Positions 1 to 13,060 are shown, counted from the first letter of the stretch. The stretch is DNA of 64,000 nt from Phalacrocorax aristotelis (GCF_949628215.1 NC_134276.1:11931690-11995689), one strand, 5' to 3'. A program made the numbers and translations. Notes: generated by a model not told the origin, from the sequence alone.

Positions 1-960
1 AAAATCTGTGGCCAGGGGAGACAGGTGAGGAAACCAGGAGGGATCACAGTCAAAACTTTAATCAGTTCCCAGCCTCTCCATTAAGGCAGTTCAGTTTCTC
101 ATGGCAGAACTGAAGTCCTATTAGCAGAAGTCCCTTCACTCATCAATGTTGGCATCAGTTCTTTTGTTCAGATCCTTTGAACATCACAGCTTCTTTTATG
201 GCATAGCCTCCTACACTGTAGATGATTACCGGCAGTCATGTTAGCCTGCTTACCTGTAGCTGTGAAATGTCAGACAGTTGTTCAATCACTCCACTCACAG
301 TGGTATTGCTTCCCACAGCCCCTTTCACTCACCACTGGCTCACGGTCCTCTCTTCATCATCAACACAGTGCCAGAGACCTCAAAACAGCACTGCAAACAT
401 TTCTGCAAGCAGATAAATAATCCCCAAATTTAAGTAACAAGCTAGAAAGAGATGCAAGAGATCATCATGAGCAAAGAATGGATTACACTGAGGAAAAGCA
501 CCGATCCAGCTTTAGGCTTGTTAGAAAGACTAAAATTGAATTTGTTTCAACAAATCTAAGAATAGTCCAGCCTTACCTAAGGTTAACCATGCCACATATA
601 TCCCAAAAGAAACAAAAACACCTAATATTCCTAAAATAGTTAGTATTTGTGTAATTATTCACTATATTATGTTGAAAACCCATCTATAACAATGAAGGGC
701 ATAAATAACACATTCCCTCAGTAATAAACACTAAAAGATTATTCTTATCAGGTATTCAAAAATACTGAGAGCACAGCAAATTTAACTTTGAATCAGAGAC
801 TGCTGGGTTATTTCAGGCATTGTTTTTGCTTATCTGAATATTTTTGGCAAATTTTCTATTTCAATACACTTGTAATTTAGAAGTACATTTTCCAGTAAAT
901 TGATTGAAAATTATTTGTATGAAATTTAGCATCATAAAAGCAAAAGCATGCATTTGTAGT
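1..960. other. Intergenic, nothing recognised
   Basis: AT-rich sequence. I see no exon-like open frame with splice signals, no RNA gene and no retroelement that I recognise. The two short overlapping frames at 222-420 have no protein features and look like chance. Confidence 0.5.
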
Positions 961-964
961 ACCA

Positions 965-1160
965 CAGATCCATCCAGTTGGAAGATTGTCCTGGGGTTCT
1001 CCTAACTTGTTCCTGTGGACTTTGAGGGAAGGCAGTTTGCCAGCTCAGTATATTCCAGTGCTTCACCATCCTGACCACTAGAATGTTTATCTTCAGCCTG
1101 AATCTCCCATGCTCAAATGGAGCTTATTGCTACTTGTCCTAGCAACTATTCCCTTATTTT
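965..1160 (-). repeat. Old CR1 LINE remnant, 3' region
   Basis: The plus strand reads like the complement of a diverged CR1 ORF2 C-terminus. A phrase equivalent to 'crowd of short lines ending before the 3' tail' (cagtgcttcaccatcctgac, then ctacttgtcctagcaact) matches the usual reverse-strand CR1 wording. The copy is heavily decayed and lacks the terminal ATTCTATG repeats. The call rests on pattern memory of the family, not on an alignment. Confidence 0.4.
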
Positions 1161-1172
1161 TAATACAAATCC

Positions 1173-1215
1173 ATATATAGTATGTATTTGTAGGTATATA
1201 GTACATACTATATAT
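1173..1215. repeat. AT-rich perfect inverted repeat
   Basis: The arms 1173-1186 (atatatagtatgta) and 1202-1215 (tacatactatatat) are exact reverse complements around a 15-nt loop, and TA-rich sequence continues to about 1240. It could form a hairpin or cruciform. No function is implied. Confidence 0.8.
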
Positions 1216-1240
1216 ATACTATATAATATATAATACTAAA

Positions 1241-2500
1241 TAGCACATAATATAGACTACTTTATATATCTTATCTTACCTTCAGCAACTATCATGGCAA
1301 TAAACAGGTATAAAGCATCTAACAGCAGCTGGAAATCCAAATAGTTATTTGTGTTTTCAGGCATGTAAGTATCCTTTAAAATGTGTTTTTAGATTTAGGC
1401 TTGTGAACAAGTTAAGCCTGTTTGAACCTGGAATTGTTACAGGTTGTGCAGTAGTGAAGCTCTGTACACCACAAAAAGTGCATGAAATTTTGCTATAGTT
1501 TATTTTTTATGTGGGCTGGGCTAGATGAGTCTACCGCTGCTGCTTCAGCAGGATGTCATCCAGAAGTGGCAGCCACAAGCAGATATCAATAATTTGGCAG
1601 TGCCTAACGAGGGGACATTTCTCACTCAAAGACTGGATTTTGGCAGGTTATTTGAAATCTTCCAGGCAGACAACACAGAGCATTCCTAAGTTAAGGTGAC
1701 ACTATCCATCGGAGGTTTAAAAATTGAAGTACTTCAGTATAGTGGCAAGATTTTATTCTTTAAAACTTTTTTATTTTTTAAATTGTTAGCCTGTTTATTC
1801 TCCTACTTACCCTGGCAAATAGTCTGTTTTTTATGTTTTCTCTTCTGTTACAATTCTTCTGATATTAGTTCCGAAACAGCGTTATCTTGCACATTTGCGG
1901 GGAAAGGCATTGCCCTTCTGATTAACTGTGGAATTGGCAATATGAAAGGAAATAGATGAAGTAATATTTTCCTGTGCAAATTTGCCTAGACCAGGCAAAA
2001 CTTACAGGCCTAAGTAATTAGTAGAAGATAAATGCAACAAAGATAGCTGCAATATTTCCAGAGGAAAATGTATTGTCAAGTTAGTACTAAGAATAATAAT
2101 GAGACTCATCTGATACATGGTGACTGTGTCTTTTTAATTACAACAGTTCTTTTTCCCTCATTTATTGTCCTAACAAAACTGTTGAAGAAACTTAATTTTA
2201 AGGCTGGAAGCAATACAATTAGAAATATCATTTTCAATCTTAACTAAAGTCACCCCATTAGTTAGTAAAATTAATGACAATTTGAAAATCAGTTTCCATT
2301 AAAATATGTTGAGACCTGACTTTCACAGGTTCAATAACCATTTTCTGGTTTTCAGTAACCAGTGTCTACAATAAAAAAGAAGGACAAAGCAAATAGATGC
2401 CAACGTGGTTTAAAGACTGGAAGTTTGGAATTCCCATAAAATGTGTATTTGGATGTCAAAGTGGTCATTCTGGCTACATATATCCAGCTGGTGTTTTTAA
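1241..2500. other. Intergenic, nothing recognised
   Basis: AT-rich single-copy-looking sequence. No exon, RNA gene or clear repeat was found. The 87-codon frame at 1696-1959 is hydrophobic and T-rich, as expected by chance in such DNA. Confidence 0.5.
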
Positions 2501-2506
2501 AGCTTT

Positions 2507-3040
2507 CATAGAATCATAGAGTGTCCTGAGTTGGAAGGGACCCACAAGGATCATCGAGTCCAACTCCTGTCCCTGCACAGGACACCCCAAACTCACACCA
2601 TGTCTCTGAGGGTGTTGTTCAAGTGCTTCTTGAACAGCATCAGGCTCGGTGCTGTGATGCCTCCCTGGGGGGCCTGTTCCAGTGCTCCACCACCCTCTGG
2701 GGGAAGAACCTTTTCCTAATGCCCAACCTAAACCTCCCCTGGCACATCTTCCTGCCATTCCCTTGGGTCCTATTGTTGGTCACCAGAGAGAAGAGATCCG
2801 TGCCTGCCCCTCCTCCTCCCCTTGTGAGGAAACTGCAGACCACGATGAGGTCTCCCCTCAGTCTCCTCTTCTCCAGGCTGAACAAAGCAAGTGACTTTAG
2901 CCACTCCTCATATGGTTTCTCCTCTAAACTCTTCAACAACTTCATGGCCCTCCTCTGTAGTAGCTTTATATCCTAATGTCCTGTGGTGCCCAAACCTGCA
3001 CACAGTACTCAAGGTGAAGCTGCACCAGTGCTTTGTACTT
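2507..3040 (-). mobile_element. CR1 LINE, 5'-truncated, 3' end intact
   Basis: Read on the minus strand this is the end of CR1 ORF2 plus the 3' UTR. The frame at 2640-2945 contains [20 protein letters not shown] and then [11 protein letters not shown], the conserved C-terminal wording of avian CR1. The 3' tail (ggacactctatgattctatg on the minus strand) ends at about 2507. The 5' end is cut at about 3040. ORF2 is incomplete, so the copy cannot move by itself. The 3' UTR wording (tccttgtgggtcccttccaa) matches the copy at 29.8 kb, so the two belong to one subfamily. Confidence 0.9.
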
Positions 3041-5973
3041 GTGCATCATCTTACACAAGACCAGACTTTTGAAATAACTTAGCTTCCATTTAGGCCCAAA
3101 ATACATGGTCAAATATTTTGGGGTGCATTTCAAGTGCTGAGGTTTTTTGAAACCTTATTTTCATGCCTCGGAGCTTGAAGCTTTCAAAGATGTAGTTCTG
3201 ATTATGGAGCTAAATCTGTACTGCCAAAAACATTTGGAAAAATCCCATCTCTGGATTGGAATGGAGTTGGAGAGGGAGAAATCCCTCTGCAAGGCAACAC
3301 CAAAGTGTAATCTGGGGAGAGCTCACTCCTGGGACAGCTCCCAAGACACAGTATGGGTGGAAACCTCAGATTTTGCCTTGTTTCCTCCAGTGCTGTTGCA
3401 GAAAGACCAAACACCTCCCATGTGCCCTCATGCCACATGTTAGGCCTGGCAACATGCACCTGCAGTTTCATGCTATGAAGACAACACACCCATAGGCTCA
3501 GAATCAGCTTTTACAACATTACAGACACCCCAAAATGTGAAAACACAGAAGATTAACCTCATTGCAGGGCTACAGGGGCACCAAAAGGCATCCAGGGGAG
3601 ACCTGTGCCTGAGTGCAAGGCAGTGTGGATGCAGATGGGCAACTTGATTTCAACTATGTGGACTTGTACTGGGGGTCAAGGATCACACTCATTTAATCAT
3701 GTAAGCATGACCTCACCATACAGTCTGGATGGTAATGAAGTATAGGTCTCAAGACTTCAGCCCTCTTCACAGCCTGAGGACACATTTGAGGTGTACCCCC
3801 TAGTTAGTAACAAAACTTGGAAAAAACCTGCAGGAGCAAGATGTGCAACAGCTGTATCATAACGCATGACAAAACTGCGAAGTTAAGGTTGCATCTTCAC
3901 TTTTGGAGGTTTATACAGTTCAACTACTTTTATTTTCAAACTTACTCCTCATTTAGATGGTGAAGCTCTCTAGAGCAAAGACAGTTGGTTTAGTTATGTT
4001 TGGAGAATGCCAGCCTTACAGGGCTGTAAGCCCAGAATTAGTGCTACATAATAGAAATAAATAAGACATTTGCAGTAGCACCCTTTATTTTTACTGATTT
4101 AATGTATCATTCAAGAGTAAAAGTCTCAGTAGAAAGCTAAGTAGCAATCACTTCTCATCCTGCTTTCAGTGGAGTTTAAAGGGTCAGATTCTGTGCCAAT
4201 GCTACATTCATTCTGCTGAAGTAACTGGACCTGCACTAATTTACACCAGCTGTTGCTTTGGTCCATTTGTAAAAGTACAGCAATTTGTTAGACACATCCG
4301 TGGTCGATGGTACAGGTCTTATGTACCAGCCCTGCTGGTACTACTTGTTCCTTGTAATTTCTTGGGATTTAGATCAATACAGTAAGTACCATTAACTATT
4401 CTTTAATTTTAGGCTTTCATGTCCCATTATATTACCTTTAAATTGTCAGCTGGATGATATAACAGGTAACATGATGGACACATCCAGCACCAATTAAGAC
4501 TTAAAAGCTAATAACGGTCTAAAAATATAGATGATTGGAATTACCTGAGAATAATTTTATCAGAACATCTTTAGACATGTGTAGGTCTCTTATTCTAGCA
4601 GTAAATGCTCTTATCCCATGGCTCTCTCATGCAAGTGCAGCTGGAGGTAGGAAGGATATTCCAGTTTTGAAAGTGGCAGAGACCAGCAGAGTGATCCTTG
4701 TCCTCTAACTAAAAGTAGGACGAAGATTCCTTCTCAGCCGTGTTTGCTGCACATTGATTGGAGACACCTTATATCACTCCTGCATGAAAAAAAAATCATT
4801 AATTTGGAGTAGGTAGAAAGGAGACAGAGAGATGCACACTGAGACTTTCAGCTTTCACATCTAGCAGACTAAGAAAGTTTCATTCCTAACAGAAAATCCA
4901 TACAATGAGGATAGAACAAATATCTACGAAGGAAGCCAAGTTTAACTGTGCTACAAAAAGTTTGTGCCAGTGTAAATAACTTCAGTTAAACAACTTCTAA
5001 CTTACAATGACATAAGTGAGATCTAGATTTTCTTGGAAATACGTTATTTATATTTGGTGTTTGGTTTCCAAACATGTATTTGTTGAATTCATCGGCATTT
5101 TCATTTTTTTTCCCCATACTCCTCCAATTTTTTAAACTCGTGGGAAGGTAAGGAAGGAGATTTTTGGTTTGCTGGCCAAAAAGATTCAGTGGAATAAAGA
5201 TGCCCTGGAAATTGCCACCATCTTTTCTGCTTTTTTTCTTTCTTCTTTCTGTAACTTTAACTTCTCTGTACTTGGAAGAGTTTCATTTCCATCTAGCCAA
5301 GCTGTTTGGGTTTTTTTTCAATTTAAAAGATGCAAAAAAGAAAACTGAAAACTTGTTCGTTCTGTTACATCTAATGCCAGAAAAGGGAAGAGGAGAAAGA
5401 AAATAGTATCCAAAGTATGAAAAATTCTAACATATTTTGTTTTTAAAAGTTGAAAGAACAAGCATTTGTTTCATTTTAAAGATTAATAGAAGTGTGAATG
5501 AGGAGAGATAAAGCATTCTCAGTTGAAGAAATCCAGCTGAGAAATGAATTTCCATAAGAAACTAGGATGATATAGAGATACTTTGCAGTACTTTTTTTTC
5601 TCTGACCAGAATAATTTCTGTAATTTCTCTTGCTCCTGTTACTCTGTACAGGACTTTGCATGAGCAGAAGGTAGTCTCTATTTCATATAATTGGGGCTTC
5701 GTTATTTAAACTATGCAGAAATGACTCAAAGTGTTGGGCATAAAAGCCCTACAATAGCTGAAGAAAAGAAATTTAGTCTCCAAAACTTCCTGGCTGTAAG
5801 TTAGGTGCTTCTCAGCTCTCTGTCACTATAAAAGAACTTGAAAAACTTTTCACCCCTATAATTGCTAGATAATTTATACCTCCCACATAGAAATAAGTAA
5901 GTGATAAAGTAAGTGTTTAGGCTACCTAGGCTATTCCTGAAAAGTAATTCCTTCCAGAAAAAAAAAAATTCTA

Positions 5974-5975
<2 letters not shown>
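3041..5975. other. Intergenic, nothing recognised
   Basis: Mixed AT-rich sequence with no supported gene or repeat. The frames at 3147-3495 overlap on both strands without protein features. T-rich runs occur around 5100-5330. Confidence 0.5.

Positions 5976-5977
<2 letters not shown>

Positions 5978-6046
<69 letters not shown>
5978..6046. repeat. TG/CA dinucleotide microsatellite
   Basis: An uninterrupted run of about 34 GT/TG units. Read on the other strand it gives an artefactual His-Thr repeat frame. Pure runs of this length are usually highly polymorphic in length. Confidence 0.97.
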
Positions 6047-6048
<2 letters not shown>

Positions 6049-9000
6049 GAATAATCTAGTCCGACAAGAAAATTACATACTTGGCAAAAAAAAGTCTTAA
6101 AAATATGGGGCTTGCCTTGCTGGGTGAGCCTGAATGGCTGATTATCATGTGTACTGTTTTGAAAGGTTTGAAATACATAATTTTGTAAGACAGCAGGGCA
6201 CAGATCCTGCCCGTCTCTGAGAAAACAGCCTGACAAAGCCCTGTGATAAGAACTAGCAGTTTCCATTATTCAGAATAACCCTCAATTTGCCTTTTTCTCT
6301 TGCAGCAGTCACTCCCCAAGATACTAGGGTTACAGAGTCTGGATTTTGCTATGCATTAGGCAGTGGCTTCTATTGCTGTCTTTACAACCCATTTACAGGT
6401 CACACTGAGTGACCAAGGAGGTAGAGAGTCTATTTGCATTTTATTCTAGAGCTGTTCTAGAAGCAAAACTCAGAACCCATGTCTGACTGATAGTTTAAGA
6501 TTGCATCTTTTCATTTAGTACTTCTAACACCCGAAGAGCAGTTTCTTCAAACCCGTTCTAATTAAGTGGCTAAACCATGCAAAAGGCTAGAGGTAGATTA
6601 AGAATTTTGAGACTATTTTGTTCAGATGTTAAGTGGTGTGTGGAGCAGTAAGCATATGGGCATGTCTTGGTTTGTGGGGGGTGGTTGCAACAAGTTGCAA
6701 GAGCAGCTCTGTGTACTCACCAACAAGTACCTGGAGAGTCTTTATTCCTGCACGTGGCACAAGGAGATGAGAGAGGGTGCTGTGAAGTTGTGCTGAAGCA
6801 CTGTCATTCCCCGCTCCTATGCAGCTCTACGCTTCTCCGTGGGCAAGGCTGTGTCATTCCCTAAGAAATACCTGGAACATCTCCTGCCAAACCAGTCAGA
6901 GAGAAAGTGAAGTGCAGGTGGCCCAGCCCCCATCACAGGTCTCAAAATAAGCTGCCCTTTAGTATCTGAAAATCATTTCCCTGGTAAAATGTCCCAATTT
7001 GCTTCAGAAAACAAGGAGGAAAAATCCATCTCCAAAAGATGACTTACCATTAGAAGTGGGTCTGTGTGAGCAGAATTTGTTCTCTCTCAGCGGAGGAACC
7101 TACAGCAATATTGTGTGGATTCATGAAAAAGCTCCTTACCTTTGCCTTGTCACAGGCAAACTCAGCCTGGCAGGTTTTGCTCTCCCAATGTTGTTCAGCT
7201 TTAGCATTAGGTGAAGCAGGCAGCAAGGAAAGAAAGGTGGCAATGACACTGCAGAAATCACAGTGAGCTCTGATCTAAAACCCTGTGTACAGCTCCATGC
7301 TCCCCAAGCCAAGAAGGATAAATTCAGCTCAAACAGGTGCTTTGAAGGATGGTTATTTCAGTCAGAGGAAGAGAAAACCTGTTCTTGGAGGAAAGCTCAG
7401 ACCTGGGCTTGCTTAGTCTAGCGAAACAAGAGCTGAGACATAGCTGGCTTAGAAGATAAACAGCGAGCAGAAGAAATATTTAAGGTAAAGAAAGAACATG
7501 TACTTATAACTGGTTGTGAATAAGTCCTAGTCTTCAGGTTGGAGGAATGTTTTTAAACTCTGACTGAGTTTGGATAAGCTTCAAAAGTATTGGGAAGGGA
7601 AGGGAAGGGAAACTAGTTTTATGTTTTGCCAGTAACAAAAAGGATGATGTATTGTGGCTTTCTGTACCATGAGAACCTGGACCCACTGATCCAGAAAAGC
7701 CTTTCACAGTTCTTGAATTTCTTTATTTCTCCGCTGAATTTAAAACCTCTCCAAATGTCTTGATATATTTTCAGAAATATCAAAACCATAAAGAACTGTA
7801 CGGGGTTCAAAAGACCTAAGCATCTAATGTGGAAAAAAAGCTGTTTGTTTGGGGTTTATTTTTAATGTTAGATTTCTTTATCTATTAGAAAAGTAGCCTC
7901 TAACCTGAATGCCTTTGCAGATCATTTTGCAATTCATGCCACAATTTCAAATCTTTGTGAGTAAGAGTAATTGAAATCTGTCCATGCCACTGGCTGTTAC
8001 CCTATAAATAATATCAGAGATCAAATAGACGCCTAAATGAAGATATGGAAGGATCTAATTAAATTAAAGATTACAATATTATATAAGAAGAAAGAATTAT
8101 GTTTAAAGTAGACTATACTATGTGACAAAGGATAGTTTGATTATTTCATTCTTTTGATTTGAATAACAATCAAATGATAGCTATGAAAACTCTAAATGCC
8201 TCAATGTGTAATTAAACATAGAACAATAGATTGATATGCACCAAGAAGCAACAAATATTCAGTTGAGAGCAACACTTTAATACAGCCAGAAGCATTAAAT
8301 AATTATTTATACATAACAAACTAATCTGGACAATAGAGCAATGGAGAAAAAAAATGCCTTTTCCAGGGGTTACCCTTGGAACATGCCACCAACATTCCTT
8401 TAGATCTGATCTTGTCTCACTGGCAACAGTATTGGGTGTTTGTCAGAAAACCCAGCTGCTGTACAACCAATGCAGCTGCCCAATGAACACCGTATTTTGC
8501 AGTCTAGTACTAACACTGAACGTTGCCTCATGAGGAGTTTCACAGAAATTGTTACCAAGAAAGTTCAGACTTTAAAAACTACATCTGGATCAAAGTTGCC
8601 TGCAAAGAAGGGCTGTAAGTTGCTGCATGTGTAATAAATGTCGTAATAAATGGTCATTTCAGCCAATATAGATTTTTTTTGTGACTCTAGTAGTTGGACA
8701 GCTCATCCATGACCACAGGTTATAAACACTTTTGATGTGCCTGTGCTTGATTTACAACTGTAATATATTTGTAACAATTAATAATGTATTAAGTCTTTAA
8801 TGAACCCTCCATGAACAGAATCTAAAGACCTAGGCAAGTTTAAAACTCTGACGTTCTTGACTGTGATAGTTGTGTCAGAGGCTTGCAACATATTTCCCAC
8901 ATTCCCAAAGACTGATATAAATTGTGATTCATGGAATTTTAAAAACGTGTCATGCACTGAAGTCATAGAATAATTTTAGGCCAAAAAACAGTGCATGTCT

Positions 9001-11200
9001 ATGTAGATGATGGACAGATTTTCTCACAAGACCTACTATTCATAACTGTTGTCTCAAAGCAGTGAATAAGCAATTCAGAGTTAACATCGACTAGTGCAAC
9101 AGGTACCTGTAGAATGCAGAAGTTACTAAACCTCAAATATATGCTTCAATAAATTAAAAAAAAAAAAGTAGGGAAACATCTTTGGAAGCAGTAATTTGAA
9201 AAATCTTTAGAGAAAGCAAGCAGGTAGTTTTCTCTGCGCCCCAGTTCAGTGCCTCTGACAGCTCCCCTGGCCACTATCCCACCCCACATCCCATAAACTC
9301 TCAAAGCCTCCATGAAGTTAGTCCCGTGGAGAACTTGAAGCAGGAAGAAACCAAAACAAAAGGAGAAGCTGGAGTGAGATGTCCACTCTACAGGGTCTTA
9401 CTTCATTTCCCTGAGCCTTTCTCATGAAAAACAGATGAAGAACCTGAAAGTAAGTAACTCTCAGTCTTGCATATCACTACTGTTCCTGCTAACTCCTTCT
9501 ATGGTCCCTGCAGTACATGAAATACCAGATTTCGAGTCCAAAGACCTGCAATAGAGGTAAGACTGGACGAGTTATTATATGTCCATCTGTTTACCTCTTC
9601 AATTTTTGTAAGAAAGGCCTTTTTATTGTGGCTTTGTTTTTCTCTGGTTTATGTGCTTTTAGAGGGACAGAAGATGGAGGAGTGACATATTGTATCTAAC
9701 TTTACAAAGACCAAATATTTTCAAAAATTGACTTATCAGGGAAAGTGGTAGATGGACTTTCTGGGAATTTCTGATTTTATCCATCAGAACTTTTCTGCCC
9801 TGCTTTCAAAGCACCAGGCTGAATATGCCAGCCGCAATTCCACCAGAATCCATGAAACAGCTGACATTTTGGCTCATCTTTACAATGAGGAATAAGTCAG
9901 CCTTTTTAAAAACTATTACTTATCCTGGCAGGAAAATGGAGGGCAATTAATTAGCAATGGCAAACATTTCCAAGAAGATGAGAATAATGTATAAGTCTTG
10001 TTTTTTATATTGGTGCCTGATGTGACTTGAAATATCTATATGCTATTTCTGTTAATGTAACCTTGGAACAAAGACGAGAACAAGAAAAGCAACCTCTGTT
10101 CCAGACCTTGCAATATGCCAAAAGAATTCAACCAACACCACAGTAGATGATATAGTTGCCAGGTGACATGTGGGTCCTGATCTGGAGATAGAACTGAAAA
10201 AAGTTCAAGCTCCTCTACTTTACACCAAATAATGCTTTCCTCCAAAAGCCTATTAGGCTCTTAGGAAACACCTGCAAATCTAGACCTAATTAAAACCTTG
10301 ACTAGCCTACAGAGCAGCTGATTAACTTGCAGAAAATATTCTTTCTGTAACTGTATCTCCTCTCTGTGCTTCTGTTTATTCTCTGAAATTATTCTCTTTT
10401 AATTTCTTCTGTGGACATTTGCCAGAAAACAACAGTAAGGCAACACTGAAAACTGGCTTAGTCTCAGAAATTATCAACTTCTGGCTGCTTTCTATTTGCA
10501 CAGCACACGGAAATTCCAAACAAACCATTTGTACTGAAAACAGGCAAAACAAATCTGAATTTGGAAATATTTCCCCAAGCCACTGAAGTTTTTTAAGAAC
10601 ATGGACTGAAGTTAGAGTAAATCTGGTCTCATACACAGTTTCGGTGGCAGAGATTTCACCTCTTGCAAAAGACACTGTATTTGTGCCTCTCTGTTTGGGG
10701 AACAGGCAGGAAGATTCCAGTGCTTGTCAGAACCAGTCTCGTCGTCATTATATTCGCAATCCAAAATATACTGAATATTTTTCTTAAGAGCCTTCTTTTT
10801 GCTGTGAGCGCTCATTCCCTTCCATTCCCCGTCAATAATAAACAGAAAGCTGCTCAGGCCTGCCCGCGCCCCATTGCTGTGGGCTCTGCTGCCATCAAGT
10901 GGAAACCAGCATAAACACTAAGGACCCCGTTCCCTATACCTGTGGTTGCTGGTGTATTAATGCCTCAGGTGTCACCCAGACAGGAATGGACAACACACAG
11001 CAGAGTGTAGCCAGCAGCTTCCCTTAGTCGCTGATGGCAAAGCTGTCTTCTCTAAAATGTTGCACTGAGGACTGTGCCTTAGGGCAACCAGTCAGTAGTC
11101 GTGAAAGCACGTTCTTTGTGAGAAATGAGCACCGCTCACCCTCATCAAAATGTTTGACTCAGCAGGGTCATTTCTTATATGCATAGATATGTCTAAAACC
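6047..11200. other. Intergenic, nothing recognised
   Basis: No gene or mobile element could be supported. Minor items are a short GGGAA run near 7592-7612, an A-rich run near 9150, and a slightly GC-richer patch at 10,790-10,920 with a CTCF-like word (see findings). Confidence 0.45.
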
Positions 11201-11228
11201 ATGTACAGATTGAGATGTCCCTCCAGAG

Positions 11229-11420
11229 TGTCAGGCAGTGGTGGGGTGAGGGCAGGTGAGATGGGGGCCGAGGGTGATGGCGAGAGCAAGGGCAGTGCCC
11301 TTCCCAACATCGTGATGTCCCACAGCACTCAGCCAGAACAGCAGATCAGGGACAGGTATGGGGACCAGGGTCAGCCACAGCCCGGTGATGGCCAGACCAG
11401 CCCATGGTGAAGGGCAGTTC
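11229..11420 (-). repeat. Dispersed repeat, copy 1 (family unknown, LTR-like?)
   Basis: On the minus strand this segment matches 52,684-52,858 of the plus strand. Shared blocks in the same order include gaactgccc, ctgttctggctg/ctcttctggctg, gtgctgtgggac, gcactgccct, ctcgccatcacc and ctgcctgaca. One frame also aligns as protein (DLLFWLSAVGHHDVGKGTAL here, ALLFWLGAVGLHCVGESTAL there). I do not recognise the family. The other copy has an AATAAA just after the shared part, which suggests an LTR or another retroelement 3' end. Confidence 0.7.
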
Positions 11421-12535
11421 TCAGTCTGGCAGGAGTTAAGTTCACATTTCCCACCAACCTGAGCAAACAACACAAGTATAGGCTGATCTCAGTGATGCCT
11501 TCCCATCACTGCTGTTGAAGCTGAGCTGATTTGCAGCAAAGTGTGCACAAGGCCTCCGACCAGCAGAATGATGTGCTCTCCTTTGCTTGCTCTCCCTCTG
11601 GGCACACACACTTCTTGTACATCATCTTTTTGGTGCAGAGAGCAACTTCTTTGTTTGTTCTATTCACAGCATATGAAGACTCACCTGGCTGACTTCTGTG
11701 TGCTACAACATTTAGAGTTACATTCACCCCGCAGACACGAAAAAGAAAATATACTAAAAAACAAAATAGTAAAATAATTTCTGACTCGTAGACTTTTGGT
11801 GCTAGTCTATATTGCATATAGCCACTACTGAGGATGGGACATGTTTTCAAAGACTGAAAATAGTGTAGAAGTCTTTTCCAGTGTGCTGGTTTTGGTACAC
11901 CAGACATCATGCAATGAGTGCAAGGAGAGCAGCAAACAGCAGGCATTTAACTGCTGTTTTGGAAGGAGAAACCCCATTTCCCTTTGCCATCATGCACATG
12001 GGTGGCCAACACTCCAGCACAAATCACACCATCACCAACACCAACCATCCAAGCACCCTAAAACGTAAAATCACTGTTGAGCTGTTATCTCTCACAACAA
12101 TAATTCTGGGGGATAGCCTATCTTTCTGACAGCAGACTTTTCCTGGGAGGCAAAGGCAGCTTCTAGGTTTTTTTCCCTAAAATATGTGGAAACCACATCT
12201 CCAGAACAAACCACAATTCCAAAAGTTTAGGATAATTGTGCCCACTGAGAGATAGTTTGTTTTTAGTTTAGTGTAGACAATTTATATTGCAAACCTCAAC
12301 TTTTTTAGGAATGAGACTACATATCAGCTTTTCTCTTTCATGTTTACCCAGGGTTCAATCATCAAGGATTCAGTCCAGCACAGAGATAGATTTCAGCAAA
12401 ATATTAATCCATGCCATATTGATATGATGCATGGCAGTAGTGCTGTGATCCTCTGACAAATTTAATGCTGGATTTGTAACAAACGAGAGAAGTGAACTTT
12501 TATACTTCTGTAAAGTGTGTATAAGTGTTAAAGGG
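11421..12535. other. Intergenic, nothing recognised
   Basis: No supported gene. A 146-codon minus-strand frame at 11,506-11,946 has one hydrophobic stretch and many Cys residues, but no motif, splice context or known homologue that I can name. Confidence 0.45.
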
Positions 12536-12600
12536 TGAGTGGGTCTTACTGATGACTCCTTGGCTCCTCAGTTGGTGAATGAGCTCATGGATGGGGATGA
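12536..12600 (-). pseudogene. Endogenous retrovirus: start of reverse transcriptase region
   Basis: After an in-frame TGA that closes the protease-side frame, the minus strand still encodes a short stretch typical of the pro-pol junction (IPIHELIHQL, then QGVISKT). The homology stops at about 12,536, so the polymerase domains are absent. This marks the truncated 3' limit of the retroviral fragment. Confidence 0.7.
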
Positions 12601-13060
12601 GAGAGTCTCAGCTGGTGCGATATTGCTGCCGGGGCACTGTTGTGGTGGCGAGCGGCACCTGTTGTTCTTTGACCCTCAGCAACCCCACAACAGAAGGGTC
12701 CTTCGAGAGGCCAGGCAAGGTAGACAGCTGTTTAGTTTCTTCCGTCTCCAAGGCAGATACACCAAAAGCCCACCTGTACCCTTTTGGGTCCTTGAAATAC
12801 CCTCTCCTGAGGTAGTCTGTGCCAAGGATGCACGGAGCCTCTGGGCCAGTCACAATGGGGTGCTTTTGCCACTCATTGCCAGTTAGGCTCACTTCGGCCT
12901 CCAATACAGTTAGCTCTTGGGATCCCCCTGTCACTCCAGCAATGCTGATGGGTTCTGCCCCTAGTTTGATGGCATTGAGGTGCACAGTGCACCAGTGTCC
13001 ACTAAAGCTTTATACTCCTGTGGGTCGGATGTGCCAGGCCATCAGATCCACACGGTCCAA
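12601..13060 (-). pseudogene. Endogenous retrovirus protease (retropepsin) remnant
   Basis: The minus strand encodes an aspartic protease of the retropepsin fold. The active-site word LVDTGA is visible at about 12,988-13,005. Further on are a glycine-rich flap-like segment (IAGVTGG) and the second conserved block CILGTDYL. The active-site segment and the rest lie in different frames, with a one-base shift near 12,985-12,988, and stops occur upstream (around 13,035 and 13,090). The gene is therefore dead. It follows gag remnants and precedes the RT start, the usual gag-pro-pol order. Assigning the exact retrovirus class would need a phylogeny. Confidence 0.85.

Noticed and set aside
5931..6266. 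Minus-strand frame with a long His-Thr repeat
   Set aside because: Produced by the TG/CA microsatellite; not a protein repeat under selection.
11506..11946. 146-codon minus-strand frame with a hydrophobic stretch
   Set aside because: No signal peptide at the N-terminus, no family motif and overlapping frames on the other strand. Length alone is not enough.
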